64,000 bases of DNA from Heterotrichella gracilis (GCA_032358255.1 JAULBX010004110.1:62001-126000), one strand, 5' to 3'. Shown: positions 38,178 to 49,161, numbered from the stretch's first letter. Program-made: numbers and translations. Notes: generated from the sequence alone by a model not told the origin.

Positions 38178-41100
38178 TTACGGTTTCATAAATGTTTTGA
38201 AGCCGGAAAATAGGGCATTCATTTTTTCCAATTCAAAGTTCTCAGCGCAGTTAGATAATATTAAAGCATATTGTTTCAATTCCGGCTCATTTTCTTTTTC
38301 GGAGAAACTTTTTAATTGAGAGGCGAAATCAGCAATATCATCAATACTCATTAATAATGAAACAGAGGCATATCGGGCAGAGAATTCCTGAGTGAGTTTG
38401 AGTCTTAGTGCTTCATCAAATTCATAATCCGTCTTGGTTGAAAAGTCTGACCTGTTTTCATCTTCCTGAGTAAAGGCGTCATGTGCCAGATATCTGGAAA
38501 GCATTTCAACCAGATCAGTTCTGAGAACAGGTTTTTTCAGATAGTCATCGCACAGATTGCTGATAAGCACCTCATTGTGTTTTAACGCTGATGCAGTGAT
38601 AGCAATGACCGGAATATCTCTCAACTCGTTATCCAGTTTTATGGTTCGGGTAGCTGTATAACCGCTCATTACCGGCATCATCATGTCCATAAGAACAAGA
38701 TCGGGCTTATCTTCTCTGATCATATCTAAAGCGATCTGTCCATTTTCAGCTTCAGAGAGTTGTAGATTAAGATCTTCAAGAAAGCCCTTAATTACTTCTA
38801 CATTAGAGCTGATATCTTCAGCTATCAGAATTTTCTGTCCTCTGAATTTAATACTGGTCTTTTTTTGGAAGTTATCTGTTTTTTGAATTTTTTCGGAGAT
38901 CTTCAGTTCATTAAATTTGATGATAAATTTACTGCCAACTCCTGCTTCACTTTCGAGACTGATGGTACCATTCATAGCTTCAACAAAGTACTTGGTGATG
39001 GTTAAACCAAGCCCTGTGCCTCCGTATTTACGTGTACTTTGTCCTTGTTGCTGTTTAAACGATTCAAAGATCACTTGTTGTTGATCAGATGGTATACCAA
39101 TACCTGTATCTGAAACACTAATGGTTAAAGAAATTTTATCAGCGTGCAGCGGATGTGTATCTGAATGTACTGAAAGAAATATTTTGCCTGCATGCGTAAA
39201 TTTGAAGGCGTTTCCTAATAAATTAAACAATATTTGTCTAATTCGTAATTCATCCAGCAGAATCAATTCATTCTCTTTGAGATTACAATCAATGAAAAAA
39301 TCGAGTTCCTTTTTAAGCGATTCTTGAAAGAAGATGTGATAGAGTTCGCCTATGATCATATTCAGATCAGTTGGTAAATACTGCAACTCCATATTTCCCG
39401 CTTCAATCTTTGAAAGATCCAACACATCATTGATCAGCATCAACAGATTATTTCCGCCTGAAATGATGCCGTCTAGATAGGCGTCGTATTTAGGCCCCTG
39501 AGTGTTACCAATCAGTAATTCGCTAAAGCCTAGGATCGCATTCATCGGTGTGCGAATTTCATGACTCATATTGGACAGAAATTCCGTTTTTGCCTTATTG
39601 GCTTTTTCGGATTCTTCTTTGGCTTTTAATGCTTTGAGCTGAGTTTCCTTTAAATCATCAATCAAACCCAGATAACCATAAAATATAAGAAGTTCATTAT
39701 CATTTTTTTCTGGCGTGGCTTGCAAAATGAACCAGGAATAATCGTCATGTCCTTGAAATTTGATCCTCACCTCCATATTTACCGGTTCCATAAAGTTTTG
39801 TGAACGATCAAATTCATACACCAAAGGTTGAAAATCGTCGGGATGAATGAGTACGAATAGGTCATTCAGGGTTTTTATGTTTGAATACTTCGGCTCTGAA
39901 CTATGGATATCTATGGTTGAATTACCATCATTTTCAAAGGTGATAGTGAGCACCGCTCCCGGAATTTGTGAAACAACCTTCTTAAAGTAGATGCTTGATT
40001 TTTTTGCTTCAATTTCCGCCTGAAGTAAGCGATTCTCTGCCTCCTTTTGAAATTGAATATCAGAGATGTAACTGGTCCATTTGATAGAGCCGTCCTCTAA
40101 TCGTTCGGGAGTTGATTCAATATGGCCCCACAACAATTGATGTGTGAGTGGATGCAGTACCCTAAAATCACAGTTCACTTGAATGGGTGTTTCATCGGTG
40201 TAGCGAAATAAATGATAGAGTCTCTTTAAATCTTCTGGATGAACAAGTTTCCAGATCAGATCTGTATTTTCTAGGAAAGTGCTGGCCGTATAGCCTGTGT
40301 AATATTCAATTTTTTGATTGATATAGGTAAGTTGAGCGCTTCCGTCTGGGAAAACCTGGTATTGCGTGATAACGCCTGCTACCTGATTGGTGAGTTTGGT
40401 TAAATATTCACTTAATTCCTTGGCTTCTTTTTCTGCTTCTAAGAGTTTGAATTCTGTTATTTTGAGATCATTAATGTCAGAAATATAAACATACCATATA
40501 ATGGACTGGTCTTCTTGCAATTCAGGATGGCAATCAGCTTTTTTCCATCTTATCTCACCGGTTTGCTTATCTTCCAAACGGTAACTTTGACTAATAGGAT
40601 GTAGTGATTCTATATCGTAATAAAAACTTTCACGTATTATTTTTAGATCTTCCGAATAAACCGATTTCCAGGATAGTTTCGGATTTTGAATTAACATTTC
40701 TTTCGGTAAGCCTACCAGATCTATCACTTTTTTAGAAATGTAATTGAATTGTGATGTGCCATTTGGAAAGAGTTGAATCTCCATCATTATACCGGGTAAT
40801 TGATTGGTCAATCTTTCTAATAGTTCACTTGATTTCTTTTTAGTTTGTTCGGCTAGTTCTAATTTTTCTTCAGTTTCTTTTTGTTCGTTAATATCTGAAA
40901 TATAGCCATACCAAATAATTGATCCATCAGCCATCAATTCAGGTTCTGCTTCAATTTTACGCCATTGTGATTTTTTAAGAACAGCGTGTTGAATTCGAAA
41001 CATATGATTTACCGGTTCCAGATTTTTGGTTAATTGAACAAACAAACTATTGAATAAAGGCCGGTCCTCATCATGAATAGCGTTAAAAATAGAGGAAGCA

Positions 41101-43379
41101 TCATTCAAAAGTTTTTTCAGAGGGATACCGGTGCTGAATTCAATTTTTTCACTGATGTGATTAAATTTCATGCTCCCATTCGGATCAATTCTAAGTTCAA
41201 ATATGATTCCCGGTACACGGTTAGTAAGCGTCGTGAGTGATTTGGAAGTAGTGCTGGCTATAGCTTCGGCTTCTAGTAATTTTTTTTCGGTTTCTTTTTT
41301 TTCATTGATGTCTGAAATATAAGCATACCATTTAATAGAACCATCAAGCATACGTTGATGCTGCGCTTCTACATGTCTCCAGGTGATTGATCCGTTTATT
41401 GGATCAATTGCGCGGTAATCACAATTAACCGCTGAGGGAGTGCCTTCACTATAACAAAATTGTTTTTTTAAGTAGGCCAGATCTTCTTTATAAACTCTTG
41501 TCCATATTAATGAGGAGTCATTTAGAAGGTCACTAACTTGCAAATTCGAATCTACTTCTATTTTGTCGCTCGCGAAATTACATCTCGATGTTCCATCCTT
41601 AAAAACCTGGTATTCCAAAATAATGCCGGGCACTTGATTGGTTAATTGTTTAAGAAATTCACCCTTGGCTTGAGCTGATTGCTCTGATTTTTTAAGTCGG
41701 ATCTCCAGATTTTTCTGTTCGTTAATGTCAGAAGTGTAACAATACCATTTGGTTGAACCATCCGACATTCGCTCTGGTGTGGCTTCAATACGTTGCCATT
41801 TTTCAGTTTCAGGATCATTTGGAAGGAATACACGGTATTCATGACTAAAGGCTTGTAAACTTAAGGCGGATTGTTGAAAGACTTTCTTCAGATCTTCCAG
41901 ATCTTCTGTGTGAATGTTTTTCCAAACAAGGGTAGCGTCATTTTTGACAGCCTCCACATCTATAAAGCTATGATTTTTTATTTTCTCACTAATGTAAGTG
42001 TACTTACGCTCATTTGTGGTGGAGATTTGATATTCGAAAATGATTCCGGGTAATAGTTCAGTATGTTTTTTGAGTAAATTATTTGTGGATTCAATTTGAA
42101 GTTCAGCTTCCTTTAGCTCTGTAATGTCTTGAACAGTTCCCAATGATCGAATTAATGCACCATTGTCATCAAAATAATTCAAGGCATGTTCTTTTACCCA
42201 CTTAATTCTTCCGTCTTTCATTAATAATCGGTAAGTGGTGTCATAGTTTTTTCTCTCTGCGACTGCTTCAACAAATAGTTGTTTAACATAATCCAGGTCT
42301 TCCGGATGTATGCGTTGCAAATACAGATCTTCTTCGGGTGGCTGACTGAGTTGATTAACCTCTATTAGATTGTAAAGTCCTTCTGACCAGAGCAGCTGAT
42401 TGTTGAGTGCCAAGAGCTCCCACCAGCCAAATTTGGCAAGTTTTTGTAAATTAATAAAGTCTTGTAAGAGGTGTTTTTGCTCTGAAAGTGCGCTGGCACT
42501 AAGATATACTTGAACTTCGTTATTGCTACTAATTATTGGAATGAATTTTAAGAAGTAGACTTTTTGTGCAGTGTATGGAAGAAGTAAAGGAAGTTCCTCA
42601 TAAATAATTTCATTGTTTTGAATGGCTTTATGAAGTGCAATTTGAAAGGTGTTGGTGAGGGCTTCCGGCAAAAAGTCCAAAAACCTTTTTCCTTTTAACT
42701 TCATATTGTCAGCCACCAATTTATATAAGCTGCTGGCAACTATGTTTTGATCTGAATCGAGCAGGAAAAAAAGTTCAGAATCACTCTGATGGATGATACT
42801 TCTTTTGCCGAAATATTTTGCTTGTACTTTGCTTTGTAAGTCGGCATTGCCTATTTCTTTTGAAATTTGTTGAGAAAAATAGTTTAAAACATTTTCAAGG
42901 CTGTCCAGATCATCATGATTGAGTCCCAGGATGACCGAGCCAAAAACAGATCCTTTGTCAACTAAGGCAATACAATACAATTTGTTTGATCCCTGTGAAG
43001 CAATAAAATCACAAAACACCTGATCATTCTTTTCAGTTTTGAGAAGTTCTTTAACATCGTACAGATGTGCCTTGGAAGACTGTATTACCTGATAAATGAA
43101 ACTATTGGGTGATACAGTTTGATGAAGAATGGCCAGGTCCGAAATGCTATCAGTTGAGCTGTTGCGCCCGGAGTAGGCAATTGATCTCATTTCTTTTTTT
43201 TCGAAAGAGTATAAATTGAGTAGTGCGAATTGAGCATCAGCCAATAAAGCAAAATCATCGCAAATATTTTGAAACGAAAAATTTTCGTTTGTTCTGTCAA
43301 AATACTTTGAAAGTACCTGCAATAACACTTCATAAGTATTTACCAGTTTTGGTTTGGTTTCTGTTCTTGCTAAGTTCAT
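38178..43379 (-). CDS. Giant multi-PAS hybrid histidine kinase
   Basis: The 1733-residue protein has no TM segment. An N-terminal GAF-like domain (about 20-175) is followed by PAS (about 195-305) and a PAS-3 domain (about 315-425; [13 protein letters not shown]). Five PAS-3 domains with near-repeated sequence follow, each beginning LTNQ(V/L)PG(I/V) or similar and ending DGS(I/T)(K/I)W..Y.SDIN, at roughly 130-residue steps, plus one diverged copy (about 1155-1270). HisKA ([20 protein letters not shown]), HATPase (GGTGLGLTI), a receiver (Asp in [13 protein letters not shown]; Lys in YLKKPV) and a helical tail complete it. The sensor is cytoplasmic. It heads the operon with the SpoIIE regulator and the REC-REC protein. 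Confidence 0.93.
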   Translation of the reverse strand: MNLARTETKPKLVNTYEVLLQVLSKYFDRTNENFSFQNICDDFALLADAQFALLNLYSFEKKEMRSIAYSGRNSSTDSISDLAILHQTVSPNSFIYQVIQSSKAHLYDVKELLKTEKNDQVFCDFIASQGSNKLYCIALVDKGSVFGSVILGLNHDDLDSLENVLNYFSQQISKEIGNADLQSKVQAKYFGKRSIIHQSDSELFFLLDSDQNIVASSLYKLVADNMKLKGKRFLDFLPEALTNTFQIALHKAIQNNEIIYEELPLLLPYTAQKVYFLKFIPIISSNNEVQVYLSASALSEQKHLLQDFINLQKLAKFGWWELLALNNQLLWSEGLYNLIEVNQLSQPPEEDLYLQRIHPEDLDYVKQLFVEAVAERKNYDTTYRLLMKDGRIKWVKEHALNYFDDNGALIRSLGTVQDITELKEAELQIESTNNLLKKHTELLPGIIFEYQISTTNERKYTYISEKIKNHSFIDVEAVKNDATLVWKNIHTEDLEDLKKVFQQSALSLQAFSHEYRVFLPNDPETEKWQRIEATPERMSDGSTKWYCYTSDINEQKNLEIRLKKSEQSAQAKGEFLKQLTNQVPGIILEYQVFKDGTSRCNFASDKIEVDSNLQVSDLLNDSSLIWTRVYKEDLAYLKKQFCYSEGTPSAVNCDYRAIDPINGSITWRHVEAQHQRMLDGSIKWYAYISDINEKKETEKKLLEAEAIASTTSKSLTTLTNRVPGIIFELRIDPNGSMKFNHISEKIEFSTGIPLKKLLNDASSIFNAIHDEDRPLFNSLFVQLTKNLEPVNHMFRIQHAVLKKSQWRKIEAEPELMADGSIIWYGYISDINEQKETEEKLELAEQTKKKSSELLERLTNQLPGIMMEIQLFPNGTSQFNYISKKVIDLVGLPKEMLIQNPKLSWKSVYSEDLKIIRESFYYDIESLHPISQSYRLEDKQTGEIRWKKADCHPELQEDQSIIWYVYISDINDLKITEFKLLEAEKEAKELSEYLTKLTNQVAGVITQYQVFPDGSAQLTYINQKIEYYTGYTASTFLENTDLIWKLVHPEDLKRLYHLFRYTDETPIQVNCDFRVLHPLTHQLLWGHIESTPERLEDGSIKWTSYISDIQFQKEAENRLLQAEIEAKKSSIYFKKVVSQIPGAVLTITFENDGNSTIDIHSSEPKYSNIKTLNDLFVLIHPDDFQPLVYEFDRSQNFMEPVNMEVRIKFQGHDDYSWFILQATPEKNDNELLIFYGYLGLIDDLKETQLKALKAKEESEKANKAKTEFLSNMSHEIRTPMNAILGFSELLIGNTQGPKYDAYLDGIISGGNNLLMLINDVLDLSKIEAGNMELQYLPTDLNMIIGELYHIFFQESLKKELDFFIDCNLKENELILLDELRIRQILFNLLGNAFKFTHAGKIFLSVHSDTHPLHADKISLTISVSDTGIGIPSDQQQVIFESFKQQQGQSTRKYGGTGLGLTITKYFVEAMNGTISLESEAGVGSKFIIKFNELKISEKIQKTDNFQKKTSIKFRGQKILIAEDISSNVEVIKGFLEDLNLQLSEAENGQIALDMIREDKPDLVLMDMMMPVMSGYTATRTIKLDNELRDIPVIAITASALKHNEVLISNLCDDYLKKPVLRTDLVEMLSRYLAHDAFTQEDENRSDFSTKTDYEFDEALRLKLTQEFSARYASVSLLMSIDDIADFASQLKSFSEKENEPELKQYALILSNCAENFELEKMNALFSGFKTFMKP

Positions 43380-43504
43380 TTTTTTTGATTGAAGCTAAGT
43401 AGGTCTTTTACTCTAATTTACGGAATACTCGCCAAATATCATCTATTAAAAATAGTTGACTTGAATTCACACTGCAAATATCCAGATAATATTCCCTTTG
43501 AAGT

Positions 43505-43573
43505 ATAAATAAAACCACTATTTTTTTTAGCTATTTCACTTAAATTAAACAGGGCAAGGATTTCGGAGATTTG
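43505..43573 (+). promoter_or_regulatory. Possible CCCTTAG-type promoter of the Sia-like operon (51-bp spacing)
   Basis: TAAATAAAA is followed by a degenerate CCACTAT (43515) and a second TTAG at the right distance (43527). GAGATTTG starts at 43566, 51 bp on. The spacing and AAATAAAA are convincing; the core is weak. Confidence 0.4.
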
Positions 43574-43584
43574 TAACCGTAAAT

Positions 43585-44568
43585 ATGGATCAACTAAAAG
43601 ATATACCACAAACAGACTTCTTTCAGCTAAAAGCCGAAAAAGAAGCCATCCAGGCAGAGTTAGAGAACTTAAAGCTTTATTTTGCCGAAATCGAAGCTAC
43701 CAATAACCATCTTATTTCAGCTACCTGGAGAGAGAGGGAAATGAAGAAAAAACTGGCGATGACCATTGCCGAATTAAATTCAACCAAACTCATTGTAGAA
43801 AAGCAGAATACCAGGATCACGGAAAGCATCAACTATTCTAAAAAGATTCAAACCGCCATAAATCCGGCGGAGGAAGATATTAGAAAACACTTTGAAAAAA
43901 GTTTCATGATTTATATGCCAAAGGATGTTATCAGTGGCGACTTTCCATGGACTTTTGAAAAAGGAGATTACTTCTATGTAGCGGCTGTAGACTGCACCGG
44001 ACATGGAGTTCCAGGTGCCATGATGAGTATGATCGGTAATTTGTTATTAAAACATATTGTAAAGGATGAAGAAACACATACTCCGGCTACTATTTTAAAG
44101 CGATTACACGAAGCAGTGGTGCAAACTTTAAAACAAGATATGTCGAGCAGCAACTCTAATGATGGTATGGATCTGGCTATGTGTCGTATTCATAAAAAAA
44201 CAAAGGAACTCTGTTTTTCAGGAGCACACAGACCCTTATTTTACCTTAAAAATAAGGTGGTAGAAGTTATTGGAGGTGATAAATTTCCAATTGGTGGCAT
44301 GCACTATAGAGGCAAAAACAATTATACAGACACCTTCATTAATTACGAAGACGGCGATTCAATTTTTGTATTTACCGACGGATACCCTGATCAAATTGGT
44401 GGACCAGAAGGAAAAAAAGTGATGACCAAAAACGTGAAAGCACTTATTGATTCTAAAGCTGAAGAAGGGATTGAAAGCATCAGAGAAGAGTTGGTTAATT
44501 TTTACCATAGCTGGAAGGGTGAACACAAACAAGTAGATGACATATTAGTAATTGGAATTAATTTATAA
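43585..44568 (+). CDS. SiaA-like SpoIIE/PP2C phosphatase with coiled-coil N-terminus
   Basis: The 327-residue protein has an N-terminal coiled coil (about 14-95) with no sensor or TM domain. The SpoIIE domain (about 100-327) has VISGDFPW, AVDCTGHGVPGAMMSM, DGMDLAMC, TDGYPDQIGG and VDDILVIG, so the metal sites are intact. The three following genes encode SiaB-like and SiaC-like proteins, so this is the phosphatase arm of a SiaABC partner switch. In the Pseudomonas SiaABCD pathway SiaA dephosphorylates SiaC. It differs from SiaA in lacking the membrane sensor. Confidence 0.9.
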   Translation: MDQLKDIPQTDFFQLKAEKEAIQAELENLKLYFAEIEATNNHLISATWREREMKKKLAMTIAELNSTKLIVEKQNTRITESINYSKKIQTAINPAEEDIRKHFEKSFMIYMPKDVISGDFPWTFEKGDYFYVAAVDCTGHGVPGAMMSMIGNLLLKHIVKDEETHTPATILKRLHEAVVQTLKQDMSSSNSNDGMDLAMCRIHKKTKELCFSGAHRPLFYLKNKVVEVIGGDKFPIGGMHYRGKNNYTDTFINYEDGDSIFVFTDGYPDQIGGPEGKKVMTKNVKALIDSKAEEGIESIREELVNFYHSWKGEHKQVDDILVIGINL

Positions 44569-44571
44569 ACC

Positions 44572-45108
44572 ATGGAAATTAGCACAACAAAGAATATTTA
44601 TGATAAAATGGTGGAACAGCATTTTGTAGTTTCCCTTTTAGGATATTTTGATCAAGAGTTGTTATTAACCTTATTGCGTATCACAGATAAGGAACTAACC
44701 AATCAAGATGTAGAAGAATCCATTAAACGAAAGATCTTCCACTTTATGGTGGAGTGTACTCAAAACCTACTCAAAATCAGTAGTACGCCTGAATTAGACG
44801 GCCATAAGAATATTTTTCTAATTGGTCAACAAGACAATGAATACACGGTTCATTTGGGCGGTCCTTTGAGTAAAGCCAATATTGATCCATTACTAGGAGC
44901 AATTGCTGAGGTAAATGAGATTGAAGGAAGTGATATCAAACAAAAGTATATCGACCAACTCAAGTCTGCCGAAGTACTGGAGAGAAACTCATTACTGTTA
45001 AGCATGTTAAGTATTTCTAAAAAAACAAGGAAGAAAATTGAGTATGATCTAATTGACTTAGATGATACCACCTCCTTTCTCTCTTTTAAAATGACAATAT
45101 CCAACTAA
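44572..45108 (+). CDS. SiaB-family protein, probably inactive as a kinase
   Basis: The 178-residue protein is homologous to the 45111 product. Its N box is recognisable (HFMVECTQNLLKI), but where the neighbour has the Gly-rich ATP-lid block GGAGLGF this one reads NSLLLSM, with no glycines. It is therefore a likely pseudokinase, perhaps an inhibitor, scaffold or heterodimer partner of the other SiaB. It starts three bases after the phosphatase gene and ends two bases before its paralogue, so it probably arose by tandem duplication. Confidence 0.78.
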   Translation: MEISTTKNIYDKMVEQHFVVSLLGYFDQELLLTLLRITDKELTNQDVEESIKRKIFHFMVECTQNLLKISSTPELDGHKNIFLIGQQDNEYTVHLGGPLSKANIDPLLGAIAEVNEIEGSDIKQKYIDQLKSAEVLERNSLLLSMLSISKKTRKKIEYDLIDLDDTTSFLSFKMTISN

Positions 45109-45110
45109 CG

Positions 45111-45665
45111 ATGATTACAATAGCAAATAAAGCCCTAAACATTTACGAATTGTTTAACCTCATGACTGAGAACGAAGTCATGCTTGTATACCAGGGAATG
45201 TTCGATCAGCAGATGATAAAAACGGTTCTTTCTATGACAGAAATGAAGATGGAACAAGGAAATGTGGATGAAAATGTCCGAAAAAAAGTATTCAATATAA
45301 TGATGGAAGGTTTACAAAATATTTGTAAGCATCAAAAGCCTACTGAAACACATGTGCACAATCCTTTCCTGATCATTAGCAACTCGGGCACCTACTATCA
45401 CATTTTTACAGGTAACATCATTATCAATAACAAAATTTCTATTGTGAAAGATAAGATCGATCACATTAATACATTGGATAAAGAAGGCCTAAAAAGTTTA
45501 TACAAAACAGCCAGGTTGAACAGTGTTATTAGCGATGTAGGTGGCGCGGGACTTGGCTTTATTGATATGGCCAGAAAATCAGAGAACAAACTCGAATATT
45601 TATTTTATCCATTAGATACCAATCAATCATTTTTTATACTTCACTCTAAAATCACAAACAAATAA
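45111..45665 (+). CDS. SiaB-family kinase (DUF6272 type)
   Basis: The 184-residue protein resembles the SiaB family: LVYQGMFDQQMIKTVLSM, N box FNIMMEGLQNICKH, and a GHKL-type glycine block DVGGAGLGFIDMARKS near residue 145. SiaB is an RsbW-like kinase that phosphorylates SiaC. It is followed after five bases by the SiaC-like gene. Intact boxes make it the active paralogue. Confidence 0.85.
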   Translation: MITIANKALNIYELFNLMTENEVMLVYQGMFDQQMIKTVLSMTEMKMEQGNVDENVRKKVFNIMMEGLQNICKHQKPTETHVHNPFLIISNSGTYYHIFTGNIIINNKISIVKDKIDHINTLDKEGLKSLYKTARLNSVISDVGGAGLGFIDMARKSENKLEYLFYPLDTNQSFFILHSKITNK

Positions 45666-45669
45666 AATC

Positions 45670-46053
45670 ATGGAATTACAATTATTAAAAATCGCAGGAA
45701 CAGAAGACACCCCGGAAATTAGTTTTAACCCGGAATCAAATGAATTTATAATTTCCGGAAGATCATTGCCGGAAGATGTTACAAGTTTTTATGCACCCGT
45801 TTTTGGATGGTTAAATGAATTCACTGAAAATCCAACTAATAATACTGTTTTTAAATTCAAGTTAGAATATTTTAATACGGCTTCTTCGAAGATTATTCTT
45901 GATATTTTGATGAAACTGGAAGAATTAGTGATGGATAAGTCAACTGAACTATTAATTGAATGGCATCATGCTGAATCAGACGACGATATGTTTGAGGCCG
46001 GCGAAGAGTATAAAGAACTCGTGGAAGTTCCATTTAATATTGTAAGTTACTAA
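45670..46053 (+). CDS. SiaC-family regulatory phosphoprotein (DUF1987)
   Basis: The 127-residue protein has the SiaC pattern: EDTPEISFNPESNEFIISGR, SLPEDVTSFYAPVFGWL, then FKLEYFNTASSKIILDIL, in which the Thr (residue 70) matches the position phosphorylated in SiaC, and a final acidic segment. In Pseudomonas, unphosphorylated SiaC activates the diguanylate cyclase SiaD. No GGDEF protein is encoded here, so the target must differ or lie elsewhere; the ABC transporter 28 bases downstream is the nearest candidate. Confidence 0.88.
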   Translation: MELQLLKIAGTEDTPEISFNPESNEFIISGRSLPEDVTSFYAPVFGWLNEFTENPTNNTVFKFKLEYFNTASSKIILDILMKLEELVMDKSTELLIEWHHAESDDDMFEAGEEYKELVEVPFNIVSY

Positions 46054-46080
46054 TTATCGGGTTCTAAAACTTTAGAATAA

Positions 46081-49000
46081 ATGAGCGAAGAAATATTAAA
46101 GGCACTCATGCAGTTGTTTGCCATCATTGCCAAACAGGATGGTTCAATTATCAATAACCATGAACAATACGTTCAGAATTTTTTAAGTTCTCAGCTCAAC
46201 TCCAATAGAGTAGAAGATTATCTTAATCTTTATAAAAGTTTTTTGAACGAGGCCAAACCTGAATCTTCTCCGGCGGTTGATGCCAAAGATAAGAACAGAA
46301 CTTCCATGAAGGATTCTGTTAGAACACTTTCCATCTGTAAAAAGATCAATAAAACACTGGCACAAAAACAAAAAGCCATTGTTCTTATTCGTCTGCTCGA
46401 GTTCTTTAAGAATGACAAAAGTCATTCTGAAAACCGCTTACAGATCGTTGAAACCGCCGCTGAGGTCTTTAAAATTGAAAAAACGGAGTTCATCGATATC
46501 AGAGAGTTTGTATTTGAGAATGCCGAGGTGACCAAAGACAATGAAATTGTGGTTGGACCAAATGTGAACGAGCGGCCTGTAAGTAAAGACTACATTGGTT
46601 TTAATAATTACTCAGACCGTTGTAAGTTCATATACCTGAAAAGTATTCACATTGTGATTCTAAAATACCATGGAAATACCGAATTGTATTTGAATGGGGT
46701 TGTGATGCAACCCGAAACAATTTATTTGTTTCCTCAGGGCAGTACCTTAAGGTTTCCTCAAACAACTATTTATTATTCAAAGATCATTTCGAAATTTATT
46801 GGCGAACAGGCCGATGAAGCATTTACGTTTCAAGCCCATATTATTGAACATAAATTCCCAAATGGTACCAAAGCTCTTCATGAACTAAAAATTGAGGAAA
46901 ATTCCGGCAATTTAGTAGGTATTATGGGTGCTAGTGGATCGGGCAAAACAACCTTGCTTACTCTGTTATCAGGCCAGGATAAACCTTCGAATGGCCAGGT
47001 ACAAATAAATAATTCATTGGTAGGAGCAAACGACCAAGATCTAAATGGCGTGATTGGTTACGTTCCGCAAGATGATCTTTTAATTGAAGATTTGACTGTA
47101 TATCAAAATTTATATTACAATGCTAAATTATGTTTCAAAGAACTGAATGAAACTGAAATTGAAGAAAGGATCGCTAAAACCCTCACTTCTTTGGGCCTTG
47201 TTGAAATTAAAAACATAAAAGTTGGTAATGCTCTAAACAAAAAGATTAGTGGCGGCCAACGAAAACGTTTGAATATTGCTCTTGAATTGCTACGTGAACC
47301 TCAAGTCATATTTTTGGATGAACCTACTTCAGGTTTGTCTTCAAGAGATTCAGAAAATGTGATGGATCTTTTAAAAGAATTAACCATCAAAGGGAAATTG
47401 ATCTTTGTGGTTATTCATCAACCTTCTTCAGATATTTTTAAAATGTTTGACAAGCTCTTGATTCTTGATAAGGGAGGCTATGCTGCATTTTATGGTAATC
47501 CAATTGAAAGTGTCACCCATTTTAAAAAAGTGACCTACCAAATAAACAGTGATGTGGCCGAATGTTCTTCTTGCGGAAGTGTAAATCCGGAGACTATTTT
47601 TAATTTAATTGAATTAAAGGAAATAGATGAGTACGGTAATTATACCAGTAAAAGAAGAATGGAACCGAAACAATTCTATGAGGTTTATAAGCAAAAGTTC
47701 TATGAATCGAATGTGGTTGAACAAATAAAAAGTAAGATCAAAACTTCTTTAAGTACACCAAATAAATTGAAGCAAACTCTTTATTTCTTTATGAGAGATG
47801 TGTACGCTAAAATATCAAACTCACAGTATGTGATGATCAATTTATTGGAGGTGCCGGTCCTGGTTTTGTTTTTGAGTCTAATTATTAAGTATATTGATAA
47901 AAGCAAATCAAACGACTATTCATATTATTACAATTCGAATATTCCGGCTTATTTTTTCATGTCTTTGATTGCTGCCTTATTGGTTGGATTGACCATAAGT
48001 GCAGAGGAAATATATAAAGATCAAAAGATATTAAAACGCGAGAAATTTCTTCACCTCAGCCGACTTTCCTATTTGTCTTCAAAAGTGATGTTATTGTTTT
48101 CGATCTCTATTATTCAAACCATCCTTTTTGTGTTAATTGGAAATCTGGTACTTCACATTCAGTCAAATTACTTTGAATTCTTCATTATTTTATTGTCTGT
48201 ATTTTGTTTTTCAAATATCTTGGGCTTAATCCTTTCCTCTACATTCAACAGTCCGGTAACCATTTATATCATCATACCATTAATTATTATTCCACAGTTG
48301 TTATTGGGTGGAGCCATGTTTAGTTATTCAAAATTGAACGAATTATTTGGCGGTGGTTATAAGGTGCCAACAATCGCTAATACCATGATTTCAAGATGGG
48401 CCTACGAAGCTATTGCAGTTGATATGTATACTGGTAATCCATTCTCGAAGGAAATGTTCGTGTATAATAAAATGGAAAGTAAATTAAACTATAAGTTGGT
48501 TTATTTTATTCCGAAAATGGAAGAATTGATCAAAAAACAAAACACCAATGACCCATCTGTCAAAAAGAGTAGCATTTCAATACAAGACGAATTAGAAAAG
48601 AATCATCTGGAAGCTGTTCAAGCTGGATTCAGCAGCGCTTTACCGGACTTTACCAAACGCGAGGCGGTAGAAAATTACCTGGATGAATTAACTGCTTTTT
48701 ATTCTGAAAAACTAAATGCTGTTTCGGAAATGAAAGAAACTTTCATGGCGAAGCATATTAAACAAGTTGGAGGACCGGAAGCATTTGAAAAAAATAAGCT
48801 GAAGTATTTCAATAGCGGTTTAGATGAAATATTGACCGCAAGTTTAAGCAAAGAGAAAATTGTGGAAGAAGATAATACCTTGGTGCAAATTGTTGACCCG
48901 GTATATCAGGATCCTGATAAAAAGAATACCTTCTTTGGAACAGGCGCACACTTTTTGTCAGCAAGTAAATATTTGTTTAATAAGCAGATACCTACCTTTT

Positions 49001-49110
49001 ATTTTAATTTGTTGGTCATTTGGATGATTAATATCTCCCTGTTCTTGATTCTTTACTTTGATCTTTTTAAACGCCTCCTTTCTATTAAACTAAATAAAAC
49101 CCTTAAATAA
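46081..49110 (+). CDS. ABCG-like transporter with a regulatory N-terminal module
   Basis: The 1009-residue protein begins with a TerB-like helical region (about 1-140, LKALMQLFAIIAKQDGSI) and a short beta domain, FHA- or cache-like (about 175-250), then an ABC ATPase (about 255-500). The ATPase has Walker A GASGSGKTTLL, Q loop GYVPQDDLL, signature ISGGQRKRLN and Walker B VIFLDEPTSGLSSRD. The membrane part (about 575-740 and 975-1000, with ABC2-type helices) is split by a long extracytoplasmic helical insertion (about 790-950). Fusion order ATPase-then-membrane matches ABCG half-transporters. It is cotranscribed with the SiaABC-like switch, which may gate it. Substrate unknown. Confidence 0.88.
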   Translation: MSEEILKALMQLFAIIAKQDGSIINNHEQYVQNFLSSQLNSNRVEDYLNLYKSFLNEAKPESSPAVDAKDKNRTSMKDSVRTLSICKKINKTLAQKQKAIVLIRLLEFFKNDKSHSENRLQIVETAAEVFKIEKTEFIDIREFVFENAEVTKDNEIVVGPNVNERPVSKDYIGFNNYSDRCKFIYLKSIHIVILKYHGNTELYLNGVVMQPETIYLFPQGSTLRFPQTTIYYSKIISKFIGEQADEAFTFQAHIIEHKFPNGTKALHELKIEENSGNLVGIMGASGSGKTTLLTLLSGQDKPSNGQVQINNSLVGANDQDLNGVIGYVPQDDLLIEDLTVYQNLYYNAKLCFKELNETEIEERIAKTLTSLGLVEIKNIKVGNALNKKISGGQRKRLNIALELLREPQVIFLDEPTSGLSSRDSENVMDLLKELTIKGKLIFVVIHQPSSDIFKMFDKLLILDKGGYAAFYGNPIESVTHFKKVTYQINSDVAECSSCGSVNPETIFNLIELKEIDEYGNYTSKRRMEPKQFYEVYKQKFYESNVVEQIKSKIKTSLSTPNKLKQTLYFFMRDVYAKISNSQYVMINLLEVPVLVLFLSLIIKYIDKSKSNDYSYYYNSNIPAYFFMSLIAALLVGLTISAEEIYKDQKILKREKFLHLSRLSYLSSKVMLLFSISIIQTILFVLIGNLVLHIQSNYFEFFIILLSVFCFSNILGLILSSTFNSPVTIYIIIPLIIIPQLLLGGAMFSYSKLNELFGGGYKVPTIANTMISRWAYEAIAVDMYTGNPFSKEMFVYNKMESKLNYKLVYFIPKMEELIKKQNTNDPSVKKSSISIQDELEKNHLEAVQAGFSSALPDFTKREAVENYLDELTAFYSEKLNAVSEMKETFMAKHIKQVGGPEAFEKNKLKYFNSGLDEILTASLSKEKIVEEDNTLVQIVDPVYQDPDKKNTFFGTGAHFLSASKYLFNKQIPTFYFNLLVIWMINISLFLILYFDLFKRLLSIKLNKTLK

Positions 49111-49157
49111 TTTAAACAATACCTTAAATCAATTAAAAACAATCCTATATAATTTTG
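49092..49157 (+). promoter_or_regulatory. CCCTTA-type promoter overlapping the end of the transporter gene
   Basis: AAATAAAA leads into CCCTTAA (49100-49106), then five bases, then TTAA. TAATTTTG (perfect TAnnTTTG) starts at 49150, a spacing of exactly 50. The upstream part lies inside the last codons of the transporter gene. The ATG at 49162 is only four bases after the -7 element, so the mRNA should be leaderless or nearly so. Confidence 0.85.
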
Positions 49158-49161
49158 TGCC

